A DNA stretch of 64,000 nt from Aquimarina intermedia (GTDB lineage: Bacteria; Bacteroidota; Bacteroidia; Flavobacteriales; Flavobacteriaceae). A program made the translations under genes and the position numbers. Numbering within the stretch: position 1 is the first letter of the stretch; every line of letters begins with the position of its first letter. Location: contig NZ_VNHU01000002.1 of NCBI RefSeq assembly GCF_008124785.1, positions 543,205 to 607,204 of the forward strand. Direction: 5' to 3'. Positions 1-8,603 of this stretch are shown piece after piece. Under the pieces are notes generated by a model. That model ran no database searches and was not told the DNA's origin. It worked only from the letters and a program-made list of their open reading frames with translations.

Positions 1-2
1 AT

Positions 3-305
3 AGAAACCAAAAGGTTTTTGAAATTTTTAATGAGGAGCAACTAGAAGATCCATATATCGATCTTGATGACGAATCAATATCGTTAGATTATCTTCTTAA
101 GATCATACAGCAATTACCACATCGTTATCGATTAGTATTTAATTTATACGTCTTAGATGGATATTCACATAAAGAGATTGCAGATTTGCTTAATATTTCA
201 CAAGGTACATCCAAATCTAATTTGGCACGCGCCCGTTATATATTAAAGGAAAAAATAGAACATCAAAATGAAACACAAGTACAATCGATTGAAGGAAGCA
301 GATGA
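3..305 (+). CDS. RNA polymerase ECF sigma factor, C-terminal part (5' end outside window)
   Basis: The reading frame is open from the window edge and ends in TGA at 303-305. About 100 residues are visible. The motif LPHRYRLVFNLYVLDGYSHK followed by EIADLLNISQGTSKSNLARAR is a textbook sigma region 4 (Sigma70_r4_2) helix-turn-helix that recognises the -35/-33 promoter element. Region 2 lies outside the window. The stop overlaps the start of the next gene as ATGA, so the two are translationally coupled. This fits an ECF sigma factor cotranscribed with a membrane-anchored partner. The target regulon cannot be inferred. Confidence 0.9.
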   Translation, partial: RNQKVFEIFNEEQLEDPYIDLDDESISLDYLLKIIQQLPHRYRLVFNLYVLDGYSHKEIADLLNISQGTSKSNLARARYILKEKIEHQNETQVQSIEGSR

Positions 306-1792
306 AAGATAAGAAACATATAGATCGCTTATTCCAGGAAAAATTCAAGGATTTTGACGTTAGTCCTAATGCGAAGGTGTGGGAACGAATTAAAGCATCT
401 CAAAAAGAAGACCGTAAACCACTTATCTTACCGTTTTGGTACCGTATTGCTGGTGTCGCAAGTGTGGTTCTTCTACTTAGCACTATAGCCATATTTTGGC
501 TGAATCCCTTTGGATCACAGACGAATCTTGTCGTCGACTCTCCTGAACAAGACAGCAACTCTGCTCCTGCTATTGTGGACACTACTGTTAAACCAGAAAA
601 ACCCGGAATTGAAATAACTAAAGAGATAGTTGCTGACAGAAAAAATATCACTTCCAAATCAGAAAATAATCAACAGGTGGTAAAGACCGAAAAGGTTAAA
701 TCAAACACCACCATACTTCAAAGCAGCTTAGCAGTAGAAGAAAAAACTGATAGGCATCCTTTAAATAACAATAGACACACACTTAATAATCCTGTCCTGG
801 CCGAATCAGATACTATTAATTTTAATAAGGAAACAGTGCGTATTGCTACTTCATCACAAAAAGACTCGAAGAAAGAGGCCATCACGCCCACTGATGAAAA
901 ATCAAAAGTGTCATTGCCTGATGCTGTTTTAGACACGCTTGACACTACTGCAATCTCAGAAAACTCAAAGGAAGTTCCCGAAGCACTACCCACTAACGAA
1001 AACTCAAATAAAAAATCACTTTTTGATGTTATCAAATCTGGTGAAGAAACTGAAGTTGCTGAAAATGATACACGACAAAAAAGATGGAACGTTACCCCTA
1101 ATATCGCCCCGGTATATTACAGTTCAATTGGAAACGGATCCTCAATTGACCCCCAGTTCAAGGACAATAATAAAGATGGTCAAGTGAATATGAGTTATGG
1201 TATTCAAATAGCCTATGCCGTAAATAAAAGAATTAAAGTGCGCTCCGGTGTGAATAAAGTTGATTTAAGCTACAATACTGAAGGTATTGGTTTTGGACCT
1301 TCAATTGTTGGACGAGAACTACAGAGTGTTAATTATAATACGGTTGCAGACGAAATAGAGATCACAGATTTCAAATCTCCTAAACCGGTTGCATTAGATG
1401 TCAATGGTGAATTTATCAATAAAAAGCAAAACGTAGGCTTTCTAAACCAACGACTGAATTACATTGAGGTTCCTTTAGAGATTGAATATGCATTAATTTC
1501 AAAAAAGATCGCAGTACAAATGATCGGAGGATTAAGCACACTTTTCTTAAACGGTAATGAAATCTCGGTTCAATCCGGTGGTTCTGAAAGCTCAATAGGT
1601 ACAGCAAATAATCTGAACCCGGTGAGTTTTAGTGGAAATATTGGTGTAGGCTTGGATTATAATCTATCCAACCGTTTTCAAATAAATGTAGAACCGATAT
1701 TCAAATATCAGCTCAATGCCTTCAGTAAAAATGATGGGAATTTTAAACCCTATTATTTTGGAGTGTATACAGGTATTAACTTTAAATTCTAA
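302..1792 (+). CDS. Membrane-anchored protein with C-terminal outer-membrane beta-barrel-like domain (sigma factor partner)
   Basis: A 496-residue protein whose ATG overlaps the upstream sigma factor stop. Residues 1-45 are cytoplasmic-looking, residues about 47-67 form one hydrophobic helix, and residues 70-255 are a long S/T/K/E/N-rich linker. The C-terminal 230 residues alternate polar and aromatic/hydrophobic positions and end in Phe, as outer-membrane beta-barrels (PorT-like) do. In Bacteroidota this architecture commonly follows ECF sigma genes, and the N-terminal segment may act as an anti-sigma tether. That role is inference; no canonical zinc anti-sigma HxxxCxxC motif is seen. Its 3' end overlaps the convergent acyltransferase gene by 11 bases. 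Confidence 0.72.
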   Translation: MKDKKHIDRLFQEKFKDFDVSPNAKVWERIKASQKEDRKPLILPFWYRIAGVASVVLLLSTIAIFWLNPFGSQTNLVVDSPEQDSNSAPAIVDTTVKPEKPGIEITKEIVADRKNITSKSENNQQVVKTEKVKSNTTILQSSLAVEEKTDRHPLNNNRHTLNNPVLAESDTINFNKETVRIATSSQKDSKKEAITPTDEKSKVSLPDAVLDTLDTTAISENSKEVPEALPTNENSNKKSLFDVIKSGEETEVAENDTRQKRWNVTPNIAPVYYSSIGNGSSIDPQFKDNNKDGQVNMSYGIQIAYAVNKRIKVRSGVNKVDLSYNTEGIGFGPSIVGRELQSVNYNTVADEIEITDFKSPKPVALDVNGEFINKKQNVGFLNQRLNYIEVPLEIEYALISKKIAVQMIGGLSTLFLNGNEISVQSGGSESSIGTANNLNPVSFSGNIGVGLDYNLSNRFQINVEPIFKYQLNAFSKNDGNFKPYYFGVYTGINFKF

Positions 1793-2525
1793 TTGAATCT
1801 AATAAGCTTTGCAGAATAACCTCCCTGCACTGTATTTTTAAAGATCTTTTATCTTCTTGCGTCAAACCAACCGTTGTAATCATGGGATGTAATACAGCTC
1901 TCATTTTACCCGGGCTTCCGCTTAGAAAAGTATAAGAAAAACGTTTCTTATTGTCTAAAAAGCTTAAGGGCACAATCGGAATCTGATAATCAATCGCCAA
2001 CCTGAAAGCTCCATCCTTAAATTCATCCAACACTATAGATTCGTCATCCGGCACCCCTCCCTCGGGAAAAATACAAATGCTGATACCGGTATCTAACCGC
2101 TTTTTTGCTTCTTTAAATACTTGCGTTTTGCTTCGTTGACTGTTACGATCAACCAATATACAGGTACGTCTATAGAAAAAACCAAAGATTGGGATTTTGG
2201 TTAATTCCTGTTTGCCAACAAATACAAACGGATTTTTTACACAGTACAACATAAGCATTATATCAGCCATAGACGTATGATTGGCTATAAACATATAACT
2301 ACTATTACAGTCTAAGTTACCCTTTCTCTTTACTTTGGGCAGAAATCCACTACCGTATAAAACAATGGTCGCCCAAAATCTGGCTAAAAGGAAGAACTGT
2401 GGATACCAACGCTCTTTCGAGGTTAATAACAATAACACAGGAAAAAGTATAAGGATAGGCAGGGCCATAAGCACATAAAACCAGACGCGCCATAGAACGA
2501 TCAAAAGCTTTTTTAGTATTGACAT
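1782..2525 (-). CDS. plsC: 1-acyl-sn-glycerol-3-phosphate acyltransferase (PlsC family)
   Basis: A 247-residue inner-membrane enzyme that would transfer an acyl chain to lysophosphatidic acid to make phosphatidic acid in phospholipid synthesis. A hydrophobic N-terminal region (about 7-35) anchors it. The catalytic NHxxxxD box is NHTSMAD at residues 82-88, and the glycerol-phosphate-binding box FPEGG is at 153-157. The length is normal for the family. It is transcribed divergently from trpS across a 73-base gap, and its end overlaps the convergent barrel-protein gene. Substrate specificity within the LPLAT superfamily is not certain. Confidence 0.88.
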   Translation of the reverse strand: MSILKKLLIVLWRVWFYVLMALPILILFPVLLLLTSKERWYPQFFLLARFWATIVLYGSGFLPKVKRKGNLDCNSSYMFIANHTSMADIMLMLYCVKNPFVFVGKQELTKIPIFGFFYRRTCILVDRNSQRSKTQVFKEAKKRLDTGISICIFPEGGVPDDESIVLDEFKDGAFRLAIDYQIPIVPLSFLDNKKRFSYTFLSGSPGKMRAVLHPMITTVGLTQEDKRSLKIQCREVILQSLLDSIRI

Positions 2526-2530
2526 AGCGT

Positions 2531-2538
2531 CAAAAATA
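2531..2538 (-). promoter_or_regulatory. Candidate -7 box of the plsC promoter
   Basis: On the minus strand this reads TATTTTTG, matching the Bacteroidota -7 consensus TAnnTTTG, 5 bases upstream of the plsC ATG. No good -33 TTTG lies at the ideal distance, so support is limited. Confidence 0.3.
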
Positions 2539-2547
2539 CATAATTGG

Positions 2548-2579
2548 CTTGAGCTATCTGAACAAAAAAATTACCTTTG
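2548..2579 (+). promoter_or_regulatory. trpS promoter (Bacteroidota sigma-ABfr type)
   Basis: A -33-like CTTG at 2548-2551 and a perfect -7 box TACCTTTG at 2572-2579 are separated by 20 bases, as expected for the Bacteroidota primary sigma factor. The trpS ATG is at 2599. Confidence 0.6.
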
Positions 2580-2598
2580 TTCAAATTAAAAAATTACT

Positions 2599-3567
2599 AT
2601 GTCCAGAATACTTACAGGAGTGCAAAGTACAGGTACTCCTCATTTAGGAAATCTTTTGGGAGCTATCATTCCAGCCATACGTATGGCCAACGAGCCTCAA
2701 AACGAATCTTATCTATTCATTGCTGATATGCATTCTTTAACACAGATCAAAGACTCAGCAACCTTAAGAGAGAATACCTACTCAACAGCAGCAACGTGGT
2801 TGGCGTTTGGACTGGATATAGAGAAAACTGTTTTCTATCGTCAAAGTGACATTCCACAAGTGACAGAATTATCATGGTATCTTAGCTGTTTCTTTCCATA
2901 TCAACGTCTAACGTTAGCCCACTCATTCAAGGATAAAGCAGATCGACTTGAAGACGTAAACGCCGGTTTATTTACGTATCCTATGCTTATGGCTGCGGAC
3001 ATTTTATTATACGACGCAGAGATTGTTCCCGTAGGAAAGGATCAACTACAGCACATTGAAATGACACGGGATGTTGCATCAAGAATACACAATCAAATCG
3101 GAGAGCTTTTTGTAATGCCGGAAGCGCAAGTACAAGAAGACACAATGTATATTCCGGGTACTGATGGGGCTAAAATGAGCAAGTCAAAAGGAAATATCAT
3201 TAATCTCTTTTTATCGGATAAGAAATTGAGAAAGCAAGTGATGAGTATTGCAACAGACAGCATTCCGTTAGAAGAACCGAAGGACCCTGACACTTGCAAT
3301 GTTTTTGCGTTGTATAAGTTACTAGCTAATACTGAGCAAATTGAAAAAATGCGCAACAATTATAAAGGTGGTAATTATGGATACGGACATGCTAAACAAG
3401 CCCTCTATGAAGTTATCATCGCAAAGTACAGTAAAGAACGAGAATTGTATAACTACTATATGAGCAATCTAAATGAAGTTGATGAGATTCTCAAAAAAGG
3501 CGCTCAAAAAGCCTCGGTGACAGCCTCTGAGGTATTAAACCGAGTACGAAAACAAGTCGGATATTAA
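2599..3567 (+). CDS. trpS: Tryptophan--tRNA ligase
   Basis: A 322-residue cytoplasmic class I aminoacyl-tRNA synthetase that charges tRNA-Trp. The HIGH-type signature is TPHLGN at residues 13-18, and the KMSKS loop is perfect at residues 192-196. The length matches compact bacterial TrpS, which lacks extra C-terminal domains. It is a monocistronic unit with a good promoter just upstream and a hairpin terminator immediately downstream. No leader-peptide or T-box attenuator is visible in the short 5' region, so tryptophan-responsive control is not evident. Confidence 0.97.
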   Translation: MSRILTGVQSTGTPHLGNLLGAIIPAIRMANEPQNESYLFIADMHSLTQIKDSATLRENTYSTAATWLAFGLDIEKTVFYRQSDIPQVTELSWYLSCFFPYQRLTLAHSFKDKADRLEDVNAGLFTYPMLMAADILLYDAEIVPVGKDQLQHIEMTRDVASRIHNQIGELFVMPEAQVQEDTMYIPGTDGAKMSKSKGNIINLFLSDKKLRKQVMSIATDSIPLEEPKDPDTCNVFALYKLLANTEQIEKMRNNYKGGNYGYGHAKQALYEVIIAKYSKERELYNYYMSNLNEVDEILKKGAQKASVTASEVLNRVRKQVGY

Positions 3568-3591
3568 CTATTACTTCTATCCGGACACAAT

Positions 3592-3634
3592 AAAAACGGA
3601 GCATTTTTCATCAAAAAAATGTTCCGTTTTAAAT
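3592..3634 (+). terminator. Terminator after trpS
   Basis: Inverted repeat with arms of about 16 bases (AAAACGGAGCATTTTT and AAAAATGTTCCGTTTT, one G:T pair) separated by a short loop. The T-rich 3' arm can terminate trpS. Confidence 0.75.
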
Positions 3635-3648
3635 TAATCAATAGTTTT

Positions 3649-4044
3649 TTATTTTATCAAAACACCACGTTGCTCTATTACCGGTAAATCTTGCAATGCA
3701 TTTTCGTTAATGGTGTGTTGTTTGAAGATATATTTTTTATCATACAGCTTACCGTCAGCAAAAAAGGTCACCGCAAACTCATTGTTCATGGCCAATAATT
3801 CTTCTTGAATCATTTCTATCTTAGTGCTTGATTTTGCATCTACTGTACCAATACCATGACGAAGCAATGATGTTTTGCGCTCGTTATCATATCCCTTCGT
3901 TACTATTAAAACCATTTCGATAGCCGTATCCCCATCATTGATAATATAGGCTACCCAATTTTGAGCCAAAAACTCTTCATCCCATTCTTTAATAATTGCG
4001 ATGTATATATCTTTTACCTCAGGTATATCAATATCCTTTCTCAC
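3649..4044 (-). CDS. Conserved hypothetical protein downstream of pheS
   Basis: A 131-residue soluble protein with no signal peptide or membrane helix. It starts with GTG directly abutting the pheS TAA (no gap), so it is almost certainly cotranslated with pheS. The predicted fold is mixed alpha/beta; no catalytic motif is recognisable. Hypotheticals of this kind are, from memory, common next to pheS in Flavobacteriaceae. No function assigned. Confidence 0.7.
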   Translation of the reverse strand: MRKDIDIPEVKDIYIAIIKEWDEEFLAQNWVAYIINDGDTAIEMVLIVTKGYDNERKTSLLRHGIGTVDAKSSTKIEMIQEELLAMNNEFAVTFFADGKLYDKKYIFKQHTINENALQDLPVIEQRGVLIK

Positions 4045-5064
4045 TTACAGCGTTGCTTTAAATTGCTCTAAAAATCTAGTATCATTCTCACTTAACATAC
4101 GTATATCAGTAATGCCGTATAATAAGAGAGCAATTCGATCGATCCCCATACCAAAAGCAAAACCGCTATACTCTTCCGGATCGATGTTACAATTTTTCAA
4201 AACATTTGGATCTACCATACCGCATCCCATAATTTCAAGCCAACCGGTACCTTTAGTCATTTTGTAATCAGTTTCAGTTTCCAACCCCCAATAAACATCG
4301 ACCTCTGCACTGGGTTCTGTAAACGGAAAATATGAAGGTCTCAATCGAATCTTAGACTTCCCGAACATCTCTGTTGTAAAGTATTGCAGCGTTTGTTTAA
4401 GATCTGCAAAGGACACATCTTTATCAATATACAGTCCTTCCACCTGATGAAAAAAGCAATGGGAACGGGCAGAAATAGCTTCATTACGATACACCCTTCC
4501 CGGAGAAATGGTGCGTATAGGCGGCTTATTTTCTTCCATATAGCGAACTTGCACAGAGGATGTATGTGTTCGCAATAGGATATCTGGATCTGTTTGAATA
4601 AAAAAAGTATCCTGCATATCGCGTGCCGGATGATATTCCGGTAGATTTAATGCGGAGAAATTGTGCCAATCATCTTCGATTTCAGGCCCTTCACTTACAT
4701 TAAAACCAATACGTGAAAAAATTTCAATAATTCGATTTTTAACCAATGAAATTGGGTGTCGCGCTCCCAGAGGTATCGCTGCAGCAGGTCTCGTAAGATC
4801 CCCGTAAACGCCTTTTTCTTCTTCATTGGCCTCCGCCTTTTCTTTTAAGGCAACTACTTTGGCTTCGGTTGCTATTTTTAAGGCATTAATAGCCTGACCA
4901 AAATCTTTTTTCTGATCGTTAGCCACATTCTTAAATTCAGCAAAAAAGTCATTTATAATTCCTTTTTTACCAGAAAATTTGATTCTAAACGTTTCGATTT
5001 CTTCTTTAGATTTTGAAGAAAAAGATTCTACCTCCGCGATATATTCTTTTATTTTATCGATCAT
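4045..5064 (-). CDS. pheS: Phenylalanine--tRNA ligase alpha subunit
   Basis: A 339-residue class II synthetase subunit that, with PheT as an alpha2beta2 enzyme, charges tRNA-Phe. The N-terminal coiled coil (residues 1-90) is followed by the catalytic core. Visible signatures are [12 protein letters not shown] (motif 2 region), [25 protein letters not shown] and the motif 3 [17 protein letters not shown] near the C-terminus. The length is normal. pheT is not adjacent, so alpha and beta subunits are encoded apart, as is usual in Bacteroidota. Confidence 0.97.
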   Translation of the reverse strand: MIDKIKEYIAEVESFSSKSKEEIETFRIKFSGKKGIINDFFAEFKNVANDQKKDFGQAINALKIATEAKVVALKEKAEANEEEKGVYGDLTRPAAAIPLGARHPISLVKNRIIEIFSRIGFNVSEGPEIEDDWHNFSALNLPEYHPARDMQDTFFIQTDPDILLRTHTSSVQVRYMEENKPPIRTISPGRVYRNEAISARSHCFFHQVEGLYIDKDVSFADLKQTLQYFTTEMFGKSKIRLRPSYFPFTEPSAEVDVYWGLETETDYKMTKGTGWLEIMGCGMVDPNVLKNCNIDPEEYSGFAFGMGIDRIALLLYGITDIRMLSENDTRFLEQFKATL

Positions 5065-5161
5065 GAAAATTTCTTAATAAGACGGCAAATTTATACATTT
5101 TCTCTGTATTTGTGACATAGATACCCATTGTTCTTTTGGTCTATGTAGCTACAACTATGAA

Positions 5162-5518
5162 CTATTCTATGTAGTTACTGGTAACAAAATAGTGCACTAT
5201 CGCTTCTTTCATCAAAACCGATTGTTCTCCCGATTTGAGATTTGGTAAGGCCTCCTTCATCGTATAATGTGGCCAGCCTTGTTCATCAAAAAAGTCGAAC
5301 TCGTAATATCCATAAGGTTCAAGAAGACGGCATATTGCGATGTGCATGAGGTCTAGTTTCTCGTCTTTCTTATACTTTCTATGTACTTGACCCAGCTCCT
5401 GAACACCGATTAAATAAATAATCGCATCTAAATCCAAACTATCTCCATCTGCAAATTGGCCAGAAAGTTTAGTTACAAGAAGTTCCCACCGCTCTTTAAG
5501 TTTATTATCTCTCGACAT
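5162..5518 (-). CDS. Conserved hypothetical protein
   Basis: A 118-residue soluble, acidic protein, largely alpha-helical in appearance, with an aromatic-rich segment YGYYEFDFFDEQGWPHY around residues 70-87. No signal peptide, membrane helix or known catalytic motif is seen. It lies between pheS and a toxin-antitoxin pair, with gaps on both sides that suggest independent transcription. The family appears conserved in Flavobacteriaceae, but I cannot give a function. Confidence 0.65.
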   Translation of the reverse strand: MSRDNKLKERWELLVTKLSGQFADGDSLDLDAIIYLIGVQELGQVHRKYKKDEKLDLMHIAICRLLEPYGYYEFDFFDEQGWPHYTMKEALPNLKSGEQSVLMKEAIVHYFVTSNYIE

Positions 5519-5558
5519 GTATTCTTTTTTAGCAAAAATACGACAGAAAATTGCATTA

Positions 5559-5837
5559 CTAAATTGATTTATGGAGAGATTGTCTTAATTGATCCCGATG
5601 TACTACTCTAACTAGTACCAACGATTTTTTTGACACATTTTTTATGATAAGATAATAAAATCCAACGCCCATTTTAAAATACCTGTCAGAATCGTTGAAA
5701 GCTTGAATCGGTATAAGCACAGAAGTGTCTTTTGAGTTTTCTAAGGATGCTACAATACTTTTTATCTTTTCCTTAAAAGAAATATCCGTGATCATCCTAA
5801 AATCAGATGCAAATGTTTTTGAAATTGTCACTTCCAT
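5559..5837 (-). CDS. RelE/ParE-superfamily toxin
   Basis: A 92-residue protein with the RelE/ParE signature in its C-terminal half: a beta hairpin DRYFKMGVGFYYLIIK followed by a final strand with LVLVRVVHRDQL. This resembles the R-x-x-x-G-x-Y-R/L-I and V-x-R-x-x-H-R motifs of mRNA interferase/gyrase-inhibitor toxins. It begins 3 bases after the stop of the upstream 80-residue partner, as in TA operons. Whether the target is ribosome-bound mRNA (RelE) or gyrase (ParE) cannot be told from sequence. Confidence 0.78.
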   Translation of the reverse strand: MEVTISKTFASDFRMITDISFKEKIKSIVASLENSKDTSVLIPIQAFNDSDRYFKMGVGFYYLIIKNVSKKSLVLVRVVHRDQLRQSLHKSI

Positions 5838-5840
5838 ATT

Positions 5841-6083
5841 TTATGAATTAAATAACTCTTCCTTAGTGATAGTCTCAGTAACTTCAATATCCTTAAGTAA
5901 AAACATAAAAGCTAAGTCCTCTTTTTGCTCCGCAGATAATTGTTGTAAGCGATTTTCTCGTTTATAATCAATATAAAATGCTACAGCTTCCTCAATTACC
6001 TTTTTTACGCTTGAATTCTCGATAGCGGCAATTAATTTGAGTTTGGGAATCAAATCGTCCTGAACATCAATAATTTTTCTCAT
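5841..6083 (-). CDS. Antitoxin of type II toxin-antitoxin pair (ribbon-helix-helix-like)
   Basis: An 80-residue protein with a ribbon-helix-helix-like N-terminus (MRKIIDVQDDLIPKLKLIA, then a helix VKKVIEEAVAFYIDYK). An acidic, probably flexible C-terminus would wrap the toxin. It is the first gene of a two-gene operon. The start codon sits inside a 9-base AT tandem repeat and just downstream of a -7-like box, a natural place for autorepression. Confidence 0.72.
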   Translation of the reverse strand: MRKIIDVQDDLIPKLKLIAAIENSSVKKVIEEAVAFYIDYKRENRLQQLSAEQKEDLAFMFLLKDIEVTETITKEELFNS

Positions 6084-6105
6084 ATATATTATATATATTA
6101 TATAT
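6082..6105. repeat. 9-base tandem repeat in the antitoxin 5' leader
   Basis: ATATATATT is repeated 2.7 times without error and includes the antitoxin ATG complement. It could be an operator for the RHH antitoxin or a length-variable leader. Confidence 0.7.
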
Positions 6106-6137
6106 CAAATATATAGTATTTCAATTAATTTTTAAAA
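6106..6137 (-). promoter_or_regulatory. Candidate promoter of the toxin-antitoxin operon
   Basis: On the minus strand, TATATTTG (6106-6113) matches TAnnTTTG perfectly. It is preceded after 20 bases by TTTT, three of four matches to TTTG. Confidence 0.45.
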
Positions 6138-6165
6138 TGTATATTCGTCCTAACAAAGGATTATT

Positions 6166-6690
6166 ATGGGATATATCGATATTATATTAGGCATTTTACT
6201 GCTATGGGGGCTTATAAGGGGGTTTAGCAAAGGGCTTATAGTTTCTTTGGCTTCTTTGGTAGCACTCGTTGCCGGAATCTATATAGCGATACACTTTTCA
6301 CATATAGTAGGAGCATATCTTGAACAATATGTAAGCTGGGAAGAAGGAGTCACGCAGTTACTAGCTTTTGCCCTCACCTTCATCGTTGTCGTTTTGTGCG
6401 TCTCTCTTATCGGAAAAATACTTACAAGAGTGGCTCATGCTGTTGCTTTGGGAATTCTAAATAAATTACTGGGAGCCGCCTTTGGGATTCTTAAAATGGC
6501 ATTTATAGCAAGCGTGATAATTATGTTTATAGATGCTGGCAATATCACGTTACATATGATTGATGAAGAGACCTTGGACGAATCAATTCTTTATCGCCCT
6601 GTACAGGCTATTGCGCCCGCTATTTTACCCGAAATAATAGAAAAGGCTTCCCAAAAGGAAGCCCAGTCTAACAATTTACATACTGCTTGA
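6166..6690 (+). CDS. cvpA: CvpA family membrane protein
   Basis: A 174-residue inner-membrane protein with four hydrophobic helices (about residues 3-20, 25-45, 62-85 and 100-122). It has the CvpA-type start GYIDIILGILLLWGLIRGFSKG. CvpA-family proteins affect colicin V export and envelope stress tolerance in enterobacteria; the molecular role is unclear. It is convergent with the SulP transporter gene, 4 bases away. The last codons contain a hairpin that looks like a terminator for that opposite gene. Confidence 0.88.
   Translation: MGYIDIILGILLLWGLIRGFSKGLIVSLASLVALVAGIYIAIHFSHIVGAYLEQYVSWEEGVTQLLAFALTFIVVVLCVSLIGKILTRVAHAVALGILNKLLGAAFGILKMAFIASVIIMFIDAGNITLHMIDEETLDESILYRPVQAIAPAILPEIIEKASQKEAQSNNLHTA
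6628..6663 (-). terminator. Terminator of the SulP operon embedded in the 3' end of cvpA
   Basis: GGCTTCC (6645-6651) and GGAAGCC (6657-6663) form a 7-base stem with a CAAAA loop. On the minus strand the hairpin is followed by TTTTCTATTATTT, so it suits the minus-strand transcript. Confidence 0.55.
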
Positions 6691-6694
6691 TCGA

Positions 6695-8548
6695 TTAATA
6701 GATATCTGCAACATTATTTTTGATGTACGCTACACAATCGTCAAAATTTTCGAAGAGATGTTTCTCAGGAATTAAGTCTGGTATAATATCAATTCTTTTC
6801 ATTAAATATCCAGGCTGGTTTTGTAAGCCCGTAACAAAGGTTCTGATATTTCGTTGTTCTAAACTTAAGATAATTTCTTCAAGGGTATATACCCCCGATT
6901 GATCCATATACGGTACCTTATCCATTCTTAGAATTACATGCGTAGCCGTTGGGGGTATCTGTTGAGCTAACTGCTGCAATTCACTAGTAGCACCAAAAAA
7001 CACGGGTCCATTAAGATGTTTTACAAAAACTTCTTCTTTTAAATTTTCAGGAAAATTAATTTCGTCTATCCAATTTTTCACTCCAGTTTCCTTCTCTAAT
7101 CCTTTTAATGAGTCAACTGTAGAGTCCTTAGCGGTAACATCTCCCATCTTTTTCATGAATAAAAGAGAAGCCAACACCAAGCCAATACCTACGGCATATA
7201 CCAAATCCCAAAACACAGAAAGTAACATTACAACTAGCATAATAGCAACCTCCACTTTTGGCATACTAGGAATTGCTTTTAACCCTTTGTAATCCATAAC
7301 GCCAATACCAACAGTAATTAATATACCGGCTAATACTGCAGCAGGTATCTGAGAAGCTACCGGACCAAGAGCTAGGAGTATTACTAATAATAGTACCCCT
7401 GCGATCATACCCGAAAGCCTTGTTTTTCCTCCCGAGTTTATATTTACCACAGTACGAATCGTTGCTCCGGCCCCCGGAATACCACCAAAAATTGCCGCTA
7501 CACTATTTCCTATACCTTGTCCAACCAGTTCTTTATTAGGATTATGCTTTGTTTTTGTCATATTATCGGCGACTACAGATGTAAGTAAACTATCGATTGC
7601 ACCCAAAAACGCCAAAGACAAGGCAGAAAAAACGTAAGGGGTAATAGCGCCTAGCTTAAATTCTGTAAAAATCCCAAGATTAGGGATGGGAAATCCACTG
7701 GGGATTTGCTCTATCGGACGATATTCTAAATTCAAACCATATGCAGCACCGGACACTATCAACAAAGCAACTAACGTACTGGGTATCGCAGTGGTTATTC
7801 GCTTAAAGCCGTAAATAATTACTATCGTAATCAAACACAAAATAAGCTCGAGCATATTTACATTTGAAATAGCTCTCGGCAAGCTAATAATCGCTCCCCA
7901 AACACCTCCACTCTCTTTTCCGGCTTGTACTGTAGCCTCTGATGTGATCTCTTGTTGAGAAATATTTTTAGCACGACGTATGGTTTCTTCAAAATCTTCC
8001 AAAACCAATATGCCTTCTCCTGCTTCTTCCTTTAATATTTTATCTAAAATCACCTCTTCAGCAACGGGTTTAAAGGTGTTGACGTACTCCACATCTTCTT
8101 TTGGATAATACCCTAAGGCCGGGAGCAATTGTGTGATTAAGATCATCACCCCGATTGCAGTCATAAATCCTGATATCACAGGGTACGGTATATATTTTAT
8201 ATACTTACCTATTCCGAGTGCACCTAAACCTATTTGCATAAGACCTGCCAATACAAAAACCGTTAAAATAGCTGGTAGAGCTTTAGTAACATCTCCATCA
8301 TTTGCAGCTATAATACCGGCTATAACCACCATACTTACCGCTGTCATCGGGGCAGTTGGTCCAGAAATTTGAGTATTGGTTCCACCAAATAAAGCAGCAA
8401 AAAAGCTAATGAAAATAGCCCCATATAGTCCAGCACTAGGACCTAAACCTGAAGAAACTCCAAAGGCTAACGCCAAAGGTAGCGCCACAATACCTGCTGT
8501 TAATCCTCCAAAAGTATCCCCCTTTAAATGTCTAAAAAATCCTTTCAT
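6695..8548 (-). CDS. SulP family anion transporter with C-terminal STAS domain (with cytoplasmic insertion)
   Basis: A 617-residue SLC26/SulP permease. It has many hydrophobic helices through about residue 455 and a STAS domain from about 500 to the end (VFFGATSEL, then MDQSGVYTLEEII). SulP proteins carry sulfate, bicarbonate or dicarboxylates. Adjacency to a carbonic anhydrase and a second SulP favours bicarbonate here (inference). A polar segment at residues about 150-215, rich in E/K, interrupts the membrane domain where the paralogue at 9317-10897 has only about 30 residues. It is last in the cluster and separated from the carbonic anhydrase by a hairpin terminator, so it may be transcribed partly on its own. 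Confidence 0.92.
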   Translation of the reverse strand: MKGFFRHLKGDTFGGLTAGIVALPLALAFGVSSGLGPSAGLYGAIFISFFAALFGGTNTQISGPTAPMTAVSMVVIAGIIAANDGDVTKALPAILTVFVLAGLMQIGLGALGIGKYIKYIPYPVISGFMTAIGVMILITQLLPALGYYPKEDVEYVNTFKPVAEEVILDKILKEEAGEGILVLEDFEETIRRAKNISQQEITSEATVQAGKESGGVWGAIISLPRAISNVNMLELILCLITIVIIYGFKRITTAIPSTLVALLIVSGAAYGLNLEYRPIEQIPSGFPIPNLGIFTEFKLGAITPYVFSALSLAFLGAIDSLLTSVVADNMTKTKHNPNKELVGQGIGNSVAAIFGGIPGAGATIRTVVNINSGGKTRLSGMIAGVLLLVILLALGPVASQIPAAVLAGILITVGIGVMDYKGLKAIPSMPKVEVAIMLVVMLLSVFWDLVYAVGIGLVLASLLFMKKMGDVTAKDSTVDSLKGLEKETGVKNWIDEINFPENLKEEVFVKHLNGPVFFGATSELQQLAQQIPPTATHVILRMDKVPYMDQSGVYTLEEIILSLEQRNIRTFVTGLQNQPGYLMKRIDIIPDLIPEKHLFENFDDCVAYIKNNVADIY

Positions 8549-8603
8549 TGTGTTAGTTTAATATTTAATAACAATGATAATAAAACTAATTAGGATTTAG
8601 CCT

